Source of the DNA: Chrysomallon squamiferum
Taxonomy: Eukaryota; Mollusca; Gastropoda; Neomphalida; Peltospiridae
Reading direction: 5' to 3'
NCBI GenBank assembly: GCA_012295275.1
Contig: CM022675.1
Location: 8,823,693-8,887,692, forward strand
Length of the DNA stretch: 64,000 bases
Shown: piece by piece, positions 38,113 to 62,840 of the stretch
How the letters are laid out: each line of letters starts with the position of its first letter
Numbering within the stretch: the first letter of the stretch is position 1
The notes under the pieces: generated by a model
What the model was told of the DNA's origin: nothing
The model's database searches: none
The model's input: only the letters and a program-made list of their open reading frames with translations
Program-made: the position numbers and the translations under genes

Positions 38113-41100
38113 TCACTCAACTTTTACTGTATTCGTTGTCATGGCAACGGAAATGGCTGATCCTGCCTGACCAATCACCTGAACGGATCCCGCCAACTTG
38201 GTGGGCAAAGCTGCTGTGGTAGTTGTTGTTGTTGTTGTTGTTCTCTTCTCGGCTGTCATCACCGTAACCTTCTGCAACGCATTTGTCTGTCTGTCTGTGC
38301 AAAGGGTGTGTCTGGCTGCGACGTTTGTGACCGGAGCTGCGGTGGTTGTCAAGACGAAGGTCTCGACGGTGGGCTTGTGCGCGACCGTCTTGATGGTGCC
38401 AGGGGGGAGAACTCCGGTGCGAAACTGGACGGGCTGCGAAGGAATGGTGATGTGGTTGACGGACAGTTCTGTCGAATGATGTGTTGCAGTGTGGTTGCGT
38501 AGACCGTTCAGGGTCTTGTAGCTCTTGTTGCAGAAGCATTTGTATGATTTTTTAGTTCTGAAAATATAAATATTTTTTTTTCAATAAGATACGCTTTATA
38601 AAAACAGTTGCTAAAGGTTTTGTAACTTCTGTTGTAAACATTTGTAATAATTTTTAGTTCTGAAAATATAAATATTTTTCAATAAGATGCACATTATAAA
38701 ATGGTTGATGAAGGTTTTGTAACTTTTGTTGCAGAAACATTTGTAAGATTTTTTAGTTCTGAAAATATAAACATATTTTTTTTTAATAAGATGAACATTA
38801 TAAAAACAGTTGCTAAAGGTTTTGAAACATTTATAATATTTTTTAGATCTGAAAATATCTGTAAGACTTTTTAATTTCTAGAAAAAATATTGCTGAAGGC
38901 TTTGTAATGTTTATTGCAGAAACATTTGTAAGATTTTTTTTGTTCTGAAAAAATATATATTTTTTAAAGAAGATAAACATTCTGAAAGAATTCAAATTTT
39001 TTTTTAATAAGATATACATTATAAGAACATCTGTAAGACTTTTTAATTTCTAGATTAGTTGCATAGACCATTGAGGGTCCTGTAGCTTTTGTTTTAGAAA
39101 TATTTTAAGATTTTTTATTTCTGAAAATATTGATATTTTTGTAAAAACATTTTAATTCTTAGATTGGTTCTAGGGACTATTTAGTCTTCTGACTTTTTTG
39201 TACAGAAACATATGTAAGATTTTTTTAAATACAAACATTAATAGTAACCTAAACACCAATATTTAACTAATATCAATAGTGATATAATTTATTAAAAAAT
39301 ACATTTATAACAACAACAACAACAACAAAAAATTCTTATGTAAAGACTAGAATAAAGATGTATTTATTTATAAAAATTTTTTAAAATAAAATAAAATTAT
39401 TTATGAATAAATTTATAAAAACACTGACATTAAAAAAATTCTAAAATATTTTAAACTAATCTAAAGAGTAAAAATAGTTACTGCCAAATATCAAAATGAA
39501 AACTTTATTTATAAATAAATTATTAAAAATACTGACATAAAATATATTGACATAAAAATTTTCCTAAATATTTTAAACTAATCTAAATGATATACATAAA
39601 CACTGTCAAATATTTAAATAAATATTTTTAGAAAATTACAGACATAAAATATTTTAAACTAATCTGAAAAGTATAAACAGCTACTCACTCAGGTGGATTA
39701 GACGAATACAACGTCTTCGTAACGATGCTGCTTTCAATGCGTGCTTTGTTGTTGCTGCAGTGGCCATGTCGGGCGTGGTACTTGATGCCGTTGACGTTTT
39801 TGTAGCGTTTCTTGCAGCCTGGGACAGGACACATGTAGGGTTTGTCTCCCTCCCGGTCATGCTGATTGCTCATCATACTGTAAACATATTTTTTATAATT
39901 TTGTTATTATTTAGTTGCATCCATTTTGAAAATTTCATATCAGTTATATATATAGTTTTTGCTTATTTTATATTTTTATTATTATTTAGTTGCATTCATT
40001 TTGAAAATTTCATATCAGTTTATATATATATATATAAATATTTTTTATATTTTTATTATTATTTAGTTGTATTCATTTTGAAAATTTCATATCGGTTTAT
40101 ATATATATATATTTTTTTTTATATTGTTCATTTTGAAAATTTCATATCAGTTGTATATATAGTTTTTGTTTATTTTATATTTTTATTATTATTTAGTTGC
40201 ATTCATTTTGAAAATTTCATATCAGTTTATATATCTATATAAATATTTTTTATTTATTATTATTATTATTTAGTCGCATTCATTTTGAAAATTTCATATC
40301 AGTTATATATATAGTTTTTGCTTATTTTATATTTTTATTATTATTTAGTTGTATTCATTGTGAAAATTTCATAACAGTTTATATATATATATAAATATTT
40401 TTATATTTTTATTATTATTTATTTGTATTCATTTTGAAAATTTCATATCAGTTATATATATAGTTTTTGCTTATTTTATATTTTTATTATTATTTAGTTG
40501 TATTCATTTTGAAGATTTCATATCTGTTTATATAAATACTGTTTATTAAAATTTTAAATATAAATAGTTAGGAAAAAAAATTAACAAAATACTTTGATTA
40601 CAATTTTTGATTTTGTTAATTGGGTTTTTTTTCAAACTGTATTTATGTTTAAAATTTTATATCAGTTTAAAATATATATATATTTAAAAATTGTGTATGG
40701 GTTTTTAATCTTTATTTTGTTAAACTAATATTGCAAGTTGTATTTATTTTAAAACTTTCTTGTTTTTCTTTTTATTGTTTAAAATATGTTACTTTTTTTT
40801 TTAAATGATCTTACTTTCTATTCCTGTTATTTATTTTTGTGTTGCTTTAATTTAAAAATATATAGATATCAACAATTACTAATTGTAATATTATTTTATT
40901 TTTTAAATTAAATTTTCTACACACCTGAGAATGAGCTCAGGTGAGATCTCATCATTTCCTGCCCACGAATCAATGCTGTCTTCATCATCAGTCACAACAT
41001 CTTCATCATCTATTTCACTCTCTGAGATATAAAAAAATATCAGTTTGTTATTGATAATTATAAAAAATAAAATAAATAAAAATTATAAAAAAAAATGTTT

Positions 41101-42114
41101 AATAGTTACATTTTTTCCCCACTATCCAAATAAAATACATCGTTTTATTTTTCTGAATTCAAAATAAAAATTCCTTATTTTAAATCAAATAAATAAATTT
41201 ATTTTTATTAATATATTAAGATTTGATTTACTTAATCAAAATTTAAAATAATAAAAAATTATTATTTATATTTTAAAAAATTTATAAATTTTTCTTAATC
41301 CAAATAAAAAAAAAAAAAATTTTAATTCATACAACACAAAATTTTATTTCATTTATTCAAAATTAAAAAATAAAAACATTTATAGCTCCCATTAATTAAT
41401 TAAAGAAATTAATTAATCAGAAATTCCTGATCAGTTCATGAAACGATGACTATTTACAGTCAAAAAACAAACATTGGAGGGTTTATTTCTAAATAACAAA
41501 TCATTCATTCATTCCATTCACAAGTTGATAAAAAAAAGACAAACAAAAAATTAAATATTAAAATAAAATAAAATGTTCAATTAGAGTTATGTAACCTGTC
41601 GGTGTACTACAAGGTAGAGATAAGGCAGGAGAAATTCCTGATCAATTTATGAAACAATGACTACTTACAGTAAAAAAAAAAAAAAATTGGGGGGTTATTT
41701 CTAAATAACAAATCATTCATTCATTCCATTCACAAAATGACAATTTTTTTTTTTTTTGTTTAAATTAAATATTAAAATAAAATAAAATGTTCAATTAGAG
41801 TTATGTAACCTGTCGGTGTACTACAAGGTAGGGATAAGGCAGGAGACTGAGGCTGTATGTGTTTTTTGACAATGTCACCATCCTTCTTAGCCGCCTCAGT
41901 GAAAAACCTGAAAACACACAACATGACCATTTTAATTATATATATATATATATATATTCACTCAGACAGATAAGTACATTTAATATAAATTTATGAACAT
42001 GCTTAGACAGTGAGCAAGTAAGCATATACTCAACCATAGACAAAAAAAGCTACATAATATACACAGAATGTAAGTCTTTATTCATGTATTCTGAACTGAT
42101 ACACACAAACACAC

Positions 42115-42146
<32 letters not shown>

Positions 42147-42268
42147 CCCTAGAAAAATGTACACATATATCCACACACATATCCCACACACATACAACCC
42201 ACAAACTTGCAGATACACCCATACATACACACAAAAACTCATAAAAACTCTCACACACCAATATCAAT

Positions 42269-42311
<43 letters not shown>

Positions 42312-42433
42312 TATTTCTCTGTCTATTTTGTTCTCATTCCGAATTTATGTCATCATGTGTCTCTTTTCTCCAATTCCTTTTCTAATTTCTCATTTTCTCT
42401 AATTCCTTTTCTAATTTCCATTCTAATCTCTCC

Positions 42434-42474
<41 letters not shown>

Positions 42475-44135
42475 AACACTATTTAAATATTTTACTTACT
42501 TTAAAACGTAACTAAGGGCAACACGGCTGGCTGCTGAACTTCCTGTTTCTCATTCAATCTTGGGTCAGTGTCTAAAAAATAAAAACAAAAATTTTAAACA
42601 ATAAAATAAATAAAAATACTATTTGGCAATTCAATTTTTATTTGTAAAGTTTTCAAATTTATATAATTTATTTTAACTTTTATCACCTATCTCAATGAAC
42701 TACTCCATTTTAAAATGATACTTGTTTTGTTTCGCATGCCCATAGTAGTTAAAGAATACCACTTGTGATTTAAGTCATAGTCATACTTCCAAGTTATGTG
42801 TTATTCAGTTTTTGCTATCCTTTTTTAACTAATAATCAAGTATAACATCCAAAGTAAAATTTTCTGTTCCCTAATGGCACACCATTATAAGCTAGGGTGA
42901 TTTTTTTTTTTTTCACACTGGCCAGATATCCCTGACTGTGATTGTATTAAATGTATCCACTTGTGTAGGAATACAAAGAAAATACAAGAAAAATTTTTTA
43001 CCTTAATTTTAAAAGATCACATGATAAGTAAAATAAATAGATTATCTCTTTTCTGAAAAACCTTTTAACAGCATTTAAATCCCATGAAATAATAATTTGT
43101 AAATGTAAGACAACTTTGGAGAGTCTTATTTTTTTTAAATTACTCTCACCATCATAATTAATGAATGTGTTTTTACTGGTTCTGAAATAGTTCCACCTTA
43201 AGCCAGAATGTATTTTTAAAGAAGGCATATATTTTAATATGATAAAAAGCATTGACATATATCGTTACATAATGCATTCTTTTGCTTGACATTTCCTTTG
43301 TTCTTAAATCTTTAGTATGCATATCTGTGTTATTTATTGGTGGTCTGATGAATGCCTGTGCAGAAAACATTTAATAAACAAATAATTAATGTAGCACATC
43401 ATGTCCATCATTGGTATTATTTATTACCTAAAATTCCCCACCCCCAGGCCGATTTGTCCGGACACCATTTTGTATACATGTATCTGTATTTTTCCATGAT
43501 ATCAAATGTCAGATATATTTTATGCACTGGAATAAAAGTATTCATAACCACTAAATCTAATGAACACTGCATATCTTAAAACATGTTGGGCGAGTATCAG
43601 CTTATAAATTTGTGATTTATTTAAATAAACGTATGTCCACAATAACTGCTGGGATGGCAGGATTCTGAGTAAAAGATTTTTAACAGTCACAGTTGACAGT
43701 ATCAGTTTCTGTACCACGGCCTTAATAAAATAAACGCGTTTGGTTTCTGCTTTAATCATTAAAATATTACCGCGAGATCATCGAATAAATAAAACATTTT
43801 TTTTTTATCTGAAGTACAACGAGTTATTATACTAATAAACTATTAAACTGTATTTTAAAGAGTGTCATCTATCTAAAATATTTTTTGTCATCTGACAGTT
43901 TGCACGTGCGAAACCCACGTGCCAAACCCCATTTATAGAACATGTAAACATCCGACTTTAAACAATGTTAATTTTAAGTTGCATGCAAATGTGTTATTTC
44001 TGATCATACATAACGATGCTATAAACAGTATGTACCGATGTGCGTTTCTTCGATGTGTTGAATAAGATCTGCAAGTGACGTAAATGTCAGTCCACATCCT
44101 TGAAATGTACAATTATTTACTAAGAACACCGCCAT
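38113..44135 (-). CDS. JAZF1: JAZF1-type C2H2 zinc-finger protein (one-base frame break in exon 2)
   Basis: Exons: 44036-44135, 42500-42571, 41810-41907, 40925-41021, 39689-39877 and 38113-38557, all with GT-AG ends. Finger 1 is at residues 9-32 (Cys9, Cys14, His27, His32), followed by the conserved HIDTDPR segment. An acidic stretch (SEIDDEDVVTDDEDS) leads to finger 2 (CPVPGCKKRYKNVNGIKYHA) and finger 3 (YKCFCNKSYKTLNGLRNH). These match vertebrate JAZF1 closely. The C-terminal exon adds about 130 residues absent from the 243-residue human protein, including nine consecutive Thr. JAZF1 is a nuclear cofactor linked to NuA4/TIP60 and nuclear receptors. Exon 2 starts in the DTDPRLNEKQEVQQP frame but VALSYVLK is one base out, and an in-frame TAA precedes the donor. 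The coding sum is 1001 bases, one short of 334 codons. Confidence 0.93.
38500..39230. repeat. degenerate tandem copies of the exon 6 start/intron 5 end of JAZF1
   Basis: The phrase 'ttgttgcagaa(g/a)catttgta(t/a)gattttttagttctgaaaa' spans the 5' end of the real last exon and its acceptor (38557/38558). It recurs in decayed form near 38630, 38735, 38830, 38920, 39100 and 39210. The copy at about 39057-39130 preserves more of the exon ('catagaccattgagggtcct'). Confidence 0.8.
39895..40530. repeat. intronic tandem repeat, JAZF1 intron 4
   Basis: About seven copies of 'ttagttg(c/t)attcattttgaa' + 'aatttcatatcagtt(t)atatatata' with alternating spacers, giving periods near 60 and 118 bp, just upstream (gene sense) of exon 5. 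Confidence 0.9.
41418..41846. repeat. 214 bp direct tandem duplication carrying part of JAZF1 exon 3
   Basis: 41418-41632 and 41632-41846 are near-identical. Each copy includes the last ~37 bases of exon 3 with its GTTACAT donor; the real exon uses the donor at 41809, and the copy's donor is at 41595. The intronic copy has no acceptor, so it should not be spliced in. Confidence 0.85.
42110..42473. repeat. TA, CA and TC microsatellites in JAZF1 intron 2
   Basis: (TA)n 42117-42132, degenerate CA to 42262, (TC)n 42272-42306 and 42432-42454, (CA)n 42455-42473, ending about 27 bp from exon 2. Confidence 0.9.
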
Positions 44136-44584
44136 TTGCAGCACCTGCAGCCTCGTTTTGATAATTAAATGTCAGCTGCTGAGATAAGACATTTTTTTAA
44201 AAACATTAAAATTATAAAATCCATTTAAAGTAAATTTCATTTAAATATATTTATTTTCATTAGCAGAACACTGTTAGTTATATAAAAAAATGAATTTCAT
44301 TTTTTTTTTTTAATGCTAAAAAAGTCCATAACCGGCTACTTTTGTACACGCATGCGTATATTGCACTCTCCTTCAGTAACCTCTGGGTAAGAGTAGTTGG
44401 ATTCTTTTTAGTTTGTCATTGAATCCGTCTCGTAGTTTCTTCTCTTGCAGTCATCGGTATACATTTGTTAAATTTACTGTTTGCTGTTAATGCAGTTATT
44501 TGTTTTCAAGGTATATTTCAAATGCATTTTATGTATAGCGTCAAGGTTTTATGATTATAACATAACCGGGTATTTTCACTGCAG
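44136..44584. promoter_or_regulatory. bidirectional promoter between JAZF1 and ATP5MC
   Basis: The two translation starts are 477 bp apart, head to head, and the second ATP5MC exon begins at 44585, so both transcription starts must fall inside this stretch. Candidate ATP5MC first-exon donors are CTGG|GTAAGAG (44387) and ATCG|GTATAC (44457); the choice needs RNA data. A pyrimidine-rich stretch 'cgtagtttcttctcttgcag' fits a housekeeping start region. Confidence 0.65.
44348..44357. promoter_or_regulatory. NRF1-like palindrome ACGCATGCGT
   Basis: A perfect 10 bp palindrome resembling the NRF1 consensus (GCGCATGCGC) sits in the JAZF1/ATP5MC spacer. NRF1 (Ewg in insects) drives nuclear genes for oxidative phosphorylation. 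Motif match only. Confidence 0.4.
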
Positions 44585-44611
44585 GTCCATCGAGTCGACC
44601 GTCTATCAAAA

Positions 44612-47352
44612 ATGTTTGCTTGTGTAAGATACGTTCACCCAACTGCTAGATGCCTGGTAAGTATCTTTGTTACATGTTTATGCAATTAAATAAACAGATA
44701 TATCACCAATTTTTTGTTGGGTTTTAACGTGAAAAGATGTGTCAAAACTGAACGGTAACCGGGGTTACCCAATTTCGAGTGAATACGTCACTGAAATGTT
44801 TTGTTTCAAAGCTGAATTTTCGTTTCTACTAAACCCAGATCAATGACAATAGGTTAAATTAAAAGTTCTTTATGCATTTGTCACAAGTGCAGATATCAGT
44901 TACATTTCTCACTCCATTTTGATATTCGTTTTGAACAATGTCCATTTGACCTTCGTGACTGCTCGTAGATTCAGATTAACTTTATCAAGTGTAAACTTGT
45001 AACTGTGGAATAAATGAAGCCTCAGATTTTCTTTAATTGCTTCCTCGGCAACATTGTGTTAAAAATAATGAGTTTCTATTGATTTTGCTGCATGCAACCT
45101 TGGCACCAAATGTAATACATTTATAACTGATATAGTGATAGGCATGTCAATAAAGAAACTTACCTTATGTTTAATTGGGTATTAGAAACAATGAATGAGT
45201 TGACAAATAATAAACTGCTATGGCCTTCATTTTATTTTAGCTATAACTGAATAAGTTTCTGTATACTTGGTAACTTAGTGTGGGGAGGTAACTGTAATCA
45301 GTTACTTGTTACAGTGGAGCATATTCTACAAATCAAGAAATGTAACTTAAAATCTATGCAAGACAGAGTACATTATTTTTATTATTTGAATTATCCTACT
45401 TCATTGATAAAATCTGAAATTTCAGACAATAGTCATTCCAGTAATTGTGTTCTTCAAATATTGAGTAAGTGAACTCAGAAAGGTTATTGAGAAAAGTAAT
45501 GATTTTACACTTTAGGGGAGTCTGGATAAAATGTTACTTCAGAATAATGTAATAAAATACAGATCATTAGGTTATCTACTGTACAGAGGTACTTGCATGT
45601 TTAGTCAAAAATGAACATTAAGTATCTCAGAAACTGTTTACAAATAGCAACAGAATCTGTATTCTAATCTTCTGATACATCTAATATTAAGGTCTGTGAT
45701 GTTAAAGTAGTATGAAGTTGATTGCATAGGGGATCATATATTCCATTGTTGGTTAAAATTGTTTTGAACTTTATACTTAACTATAACTTTTATACATTCA
45801 GGTTACAAGCAGTCGTACAGCTGCAAGACCATTAGCTAGCACACTGGTGAACAGCCATGATGTAAGTATTGTAAATATTCTAGCAAAATGTTCATGAGAA
45901 AACATAAGCTGACAGTGTAACACATAAATCACATTCAGAATTGGTTTACACTGACATTTAAATGTTTCTTCTCTTTGAGAATCACTGTTTGGGCCTTCAG
46001 TTCACATTAAAAGGTGGTTTTAAGTTTTAAAAAAAGAAAATAATGGTGTTAAATAAATTACAATGTATTTCTTCAGCTGATTATGTATGTTAATTTGATT
46101 ATTTTGTCAATAACAAAACTTACAGTATTGTAACATGTCTTGTCTTCCAGACTATTTTTAATAACTTTGCAAATTTTGTGTTTCAGATTTCACAACCTTC
46201 CTCAGTGAACCTTTCCTCCTATACAGGTGTCAGCGGACTCATGCCAGTAAACAACAATAATTTATCATCTTTAATCACTCAGGTGAGTGATGTTTGTCAG
46301 CAGAAGTGAATTTTAATTATGCTGTTACATGTTTGTGAAAAAATATTAAAATAGTTGATTTTGAATGTTTCCTTTTAAAATTATTGAATCTGTATTTGGT
46401 AGAGTATACTTGTTTGTGGAGAAACTATAAATTCAAAGCTTTATGGTAAATGTGGGTGTGAAACTAAATTGTTCACAGCTAATATGTTTATTTATTTATC
46501 CATTCATTGTGCCCAAATAACATGAAACTAGTTAAACTAAGGTTTTATTTAAAATTTGAATTCTCTTTTAAATAAAATTCAGCAATTAACCCAGTATTTT
46601 ACTCTTTTTTTTATCTTCTAAAACAAATAAGTTTTATATGTAGTGTAATTCATATTACTATTTTTTTCAGTTGAGAACTTTCCAAACGAGTGCGATCAAG
46701 CGTGACATTGATCAGGCAGCTAAATATATTGGGGCTGGGGCTGCAACAGTCGGAGTAGCAGGATCAGGTAAACCTTTAGTTTTATTAATATTTGTACGAG
46801 CAGGGGAAAAAATGTATGAAAAAAGAATGGTGCCTTGAATAATCATGTTAAAAAGAAATAAAAATGTATAATCTGACAGCATATTCATGGCAAAAGTTTT
46901 ATCTGGTAAAGTTCTAAATGAAAGGTTTTTCTTCAGCTTCCAATTTTATTGCTGGTATCGGTTTTTGTTCAAAGAAACATTGACCGACATAAATGTTTTG
47001 GTGTACATTGAGAGGTGGATGCACCAGTTGGTTTTATCAGAAAAAATATAGCAGTTCATGTAAGCATAAGAGAAGAAAAACAACTATGTAATATTTCTTA
47101 AAATCACATGGAAGTTTAAAAAGATAATTTTCATATTTTGCGTTACTTGACATTTAAATTCTATTTACATTTTTCCATTCACTTTCAGGAGCTGGTATTG
47201 GCAGTGTGTTCGGAAGTTTAGTTATTGGCTATGCCAGAAATCCCAGCTTGAAGCAACAGCTTTTCTCATATGCCATTCTAGGATTCGCTCTGTCCGAAGC
47301 CATGGGTCTCTTCTGTCTTATGATGGCCTTCCTGCTTCTGTTCGCATTTTAA
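44612..47352 (+). CDS. ATP5MC: mitochondrial ATP synthase F0 subunit c precursor, 153 aa
   Basis: Coding exons are 44612-44656, 45802-45861, 46187-46282, 46671-46767 and 47189-47352 (154 codons with stop), all GT-AG and in phase. The exon with the ATG begins at 44585, so a 5' UTR exon lies upstream. Residues 1-78 form an Arg- and Ser-rich import presequence ending FQTSAIKR. The 75-residue mature proteolipid starts [20 protein letters not shown], has the [20 protein letters not shown] hairpin loop and the [12 protein letters not shown] second helix with the proton-carrying Glu (mature position 58). The loop Lys after PSL is the one trimethylated in animals. Eight or so copies form the c-ring of complex V in the inner membrane. 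The mature part is nearly invariant in animals, so the call is secure; vertebrate-style paralogue numbers do not apply. Confidence 0.98.
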
Positions 47353-49890
47353 TGTCACTAGAAAACACTTAACATTTTTTTTTTTTTTAAAAGTCGCAGG
47401 CCGAAGCACTTTTTCTTTATCTAATCATGGAAATGTGTAAAGTTGTGAGACTGGTGTGTTTGTAAGATTTTAGGGACCCATATTAAAAAAAAAGTTAAAA
47501 TCAGTGAAAAATGATTTCTCGAACTGAACAGTGTAGGATGTTAAATAAAAATAAAACTAATTTTTGTAACATATACAGAAGTAATTTTTCTCTTTTTTGA
47601 TTGCTGTACAGAAGTTTTGAAAACGGTCTTTTGTAGAAAGAAAGCAAAAGGCATATTAAATGTACTGATGAGTGGAATGTTTTGTTATGGTTTTATTTTG
47701 AAGCGTTTATTTTTAGAATTTATAACGATTATAAAAACACGTTTGCAGTGAGGAAAGGGATGGGGATAGTGTTTAATAACTTCGAACATTTTAGTTTTCA
47801 TAATAAAAGTAAGAAACAAGTTTGGTTTTATTTTTATTGCAAAATAAGTTTTGACTTTCAAAAAAAGAGATAAAATTAGGAAATTTCCATATATCCTGCC
47901 CTGAAACAATGGGAATATACTGAGGCTGGTTTGCAAGAAACAAAATTTCTGTTGGGGTGAAAGATGTACAATGCATCTCGTACATTAAATAAAAAAAATA
48001 AGTTTAGCATACATGTTCATGGCTGAAATTATGCCACATGACTGTTAACACGGGTTAAGTCTGGAACTGGAATTTAAAACAAATTTTGCCTGTCTAACAG
48101 TAAGTCATTTCTAGAGGATCTGAATATCCATTTTGTTGTATTTATCTTTGACAGAAAACAGCGGTTGCATTTTTCATGTTGAGTGTCCTTAAACATTCAG
48201 TTCTGAATTAACTATTTTTTCAATTAACTGATAGTTTTTACTTGTCTAAAATACTCTGTAATTGAAACGTGTATAAACAAACCTTTACTATCTTGGGTAT
48301 TTGTCTTACACTAAGGGAGGAAGAAAAAAATATCCAGATGCTTTACAGGAAATACTCAACATTCAAGGATCATTTTGGGGTCTGGAGCATTTTACATGCT
48401 GTTGAATATAAATGGATAAGCAACTGTATGATAACCATTAAATTTCTAAACATTAATGTTTCAAATTTCTTTGCTAAAGAAGATTTAAAAATGGGTGTTT
48501 CTAATGTATAGGTATAAAATGAACTTAACAAAAACATTTTCAAATAATGATTTATCATGATTTTGGCTGTTGATTATGCATATCCTTTAAGAAATAAATT
48601 TACATTAACTTTTAAAGAAAATTCTTAAAATGTGCAGTTAAAGAAAGAAAAAAAAACAAAACCATAAATATTTGCATAATTTTATTTTCACATTTTATGA
48701 CAAATAAAAATCTAAATACTGAAAACTGACAACAAATTTTGTAATTTAAATGGAAAAAATTTTAAAAAATAAGAATGGATGATAACAATAAAACTACCTA
48801 AAAGTAGAATAATTTTTACACTAAAATAATAAAAATAATCTTGTTTTCTTATGTCATACTGACATTTCAAAAAAAAATCCTGTTAAAAACTTTATATTTA
48901 AAAAATGAAAATCCAAATTTCTCTGACAAACTGAATTTTTAAATTTTCACTAATACTGTTATGATCACTGACACCAAAGTACATCCATGATTGTGCAATA
49001 AAGATGAAGGATCTTTATAATTTTAATTTTCTTCCAACATACAGCTATACCGTTAAGATTAATTTGTTAAGATTGCAGACCAGGTATCGGTAAACAATCA
49101 TGAATTTTTTATATTCATCTTGAAGAAAGCATTTCAAGTAAGTCATGGATTACTAATTTGATAATCAAGGAAAGTAAAGGGATTTTAATATGTTTCTGAG
49201 AGGCTTTAAACTATCACACCTTCATTAACATTACTAGTTAATGTCAATTAACAAACAAAACAGTTATTCAAACATGTACAAATGTAACCAGGGGATTTGT
49301 TCCTATGAACACTACTTCTATGTCAAACAAAGATACAACCAGTTTAACAAGAAACAAAAAAGCAGGGACTCAGAAAATATTAAAGTATATTTGTTCTTAT
49401 CACAGGTACAAACTTTTATACATAGGAATTTTAAATACTGGTTTTAAAATAGTAATTATTACGGCATGGAAATGATTTTGTCACAATATTTAAAAAAATG
49501 TTAACAGATGTGTTCAAATTAATGTTATTTATTATGGTTATAATTTCCAGTCCTAAAATTACTTTTATTTAAATTTCTTTTAACAAAAAAAAAAAAAAAA
49601 AAAAACTTGTATCCATGGGCAACCTTTTTCAAGAAGTGAGTTGCAGCTTGTCCATGAATTATACAAACACAATCTCACTTTAAACAACTGTCCCTAATAT
49701 TCAAAGAATTTTTTATTTTTTAAAAAAAATTTAAAAACACATTTAATCAACAGATAATATTAGCAGATGTATTAATTACCACCAGTTCAATGTCATTTAA
49801 GTTTATCTACATTCATACAATCTCATGGCATCACACAGCTCATATAATGAAAGTAATATTTCCTTGCTCACCAATATTTGAAGATAGGCA
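47353..49890. other. tail-to-tail spacer: 3' UTRs of ATP5MC (+) and HELLS (-)
   Basis: ATP5MC ends at 47352 and HELLS at 49891, converging. AATAAA-type signals on + lie near 47536 and 47990, and on - at 49528-49533. The remaining sequence is AT-rich without microsatellites or recognisable exons. Confidence 0.65.
49528..49533 (-). terminator. candidate HELLS polyadenylation signal AATAAA
   Basis: Minus-strand AATAAA about 360 bp past the HELLS stop; other A-rich candidates exist further on. Confidence 0.4.
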
Positions 49891-62265
<12,375 letters not shown>

Positions 62266-62760
62266 ATTAATTCTGAAAATTAATGAGTATTTTAAAAATT
62301 AAATTGCAAATGATGCTATCTGCTAAAAAAAAATAATAATAATAATAATAAAAGAGATAGAAAAAAGGAGGGCTCGTAATTCAGTCTAAGAAACAATTAC
62401 ATTTACTTAATTCAATAATTGTAAATATAAAATTTGTTTTAAAAAAATATATAATAAAAAGTAACTTTTTCTTCTTTGCTCATATTAAAACATCAAAACA
62501 AAAATGTGCAATTAAAGACGATGTTATAAAATGATTTTGTAAAATATTTAATTACAACAATAATAATAACAACGACGGTTTGCTAAATATAACTGCAGAC
62601 GTAAACTTGAACAGTTAAAATAACAAACAGGTTGTTATTTCCGTATTCGATTTTAAATATTATTACGAATCTTTTCGACTTCGAATGAATTAAATAAATG
62701 TAAGTTTTCTTCACAATATACATGACAGTAAAACAGAGCATTCATAATTCACTCTCATAC

Positions 62761-62840
62761 TTGCGATTTGAGATCAGTTGGTAATAACGTTAATTTTTTG
62801 GCAAACAAACGCCATCTCTTCCCATCATTTCCCGCCAATT
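62761..62840 (-). other. candidate non-coding first exon of HELLS
   Basis: The coding exon has a good acceptor (ttttcag, coding-sense start at 62273), so an upstream exon exists. The best candidate donor is CGCAA|GTATGAG at 62760. The start boundary is unknown; the E2F/CCAAT block at 62828-62839 may be just upstream of, or within, this exon. Confidence 0.35.
62828..62839. promoter_or_regulatory. E2F-like site TTTCCCGCC overlapping a CCAAT box
   Basis: TTTCCCGCC at 62828-62836 matches the E2F consensus TTTSSCGC, and CCAAT occupies 62835-62839. It sits about 565 bp above the HELLS ATG in the only GC-richer patch of the region. HELLS is an E2F-responsive proliferation gene in mammals. Motif match only. 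Confidence 0.45.
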
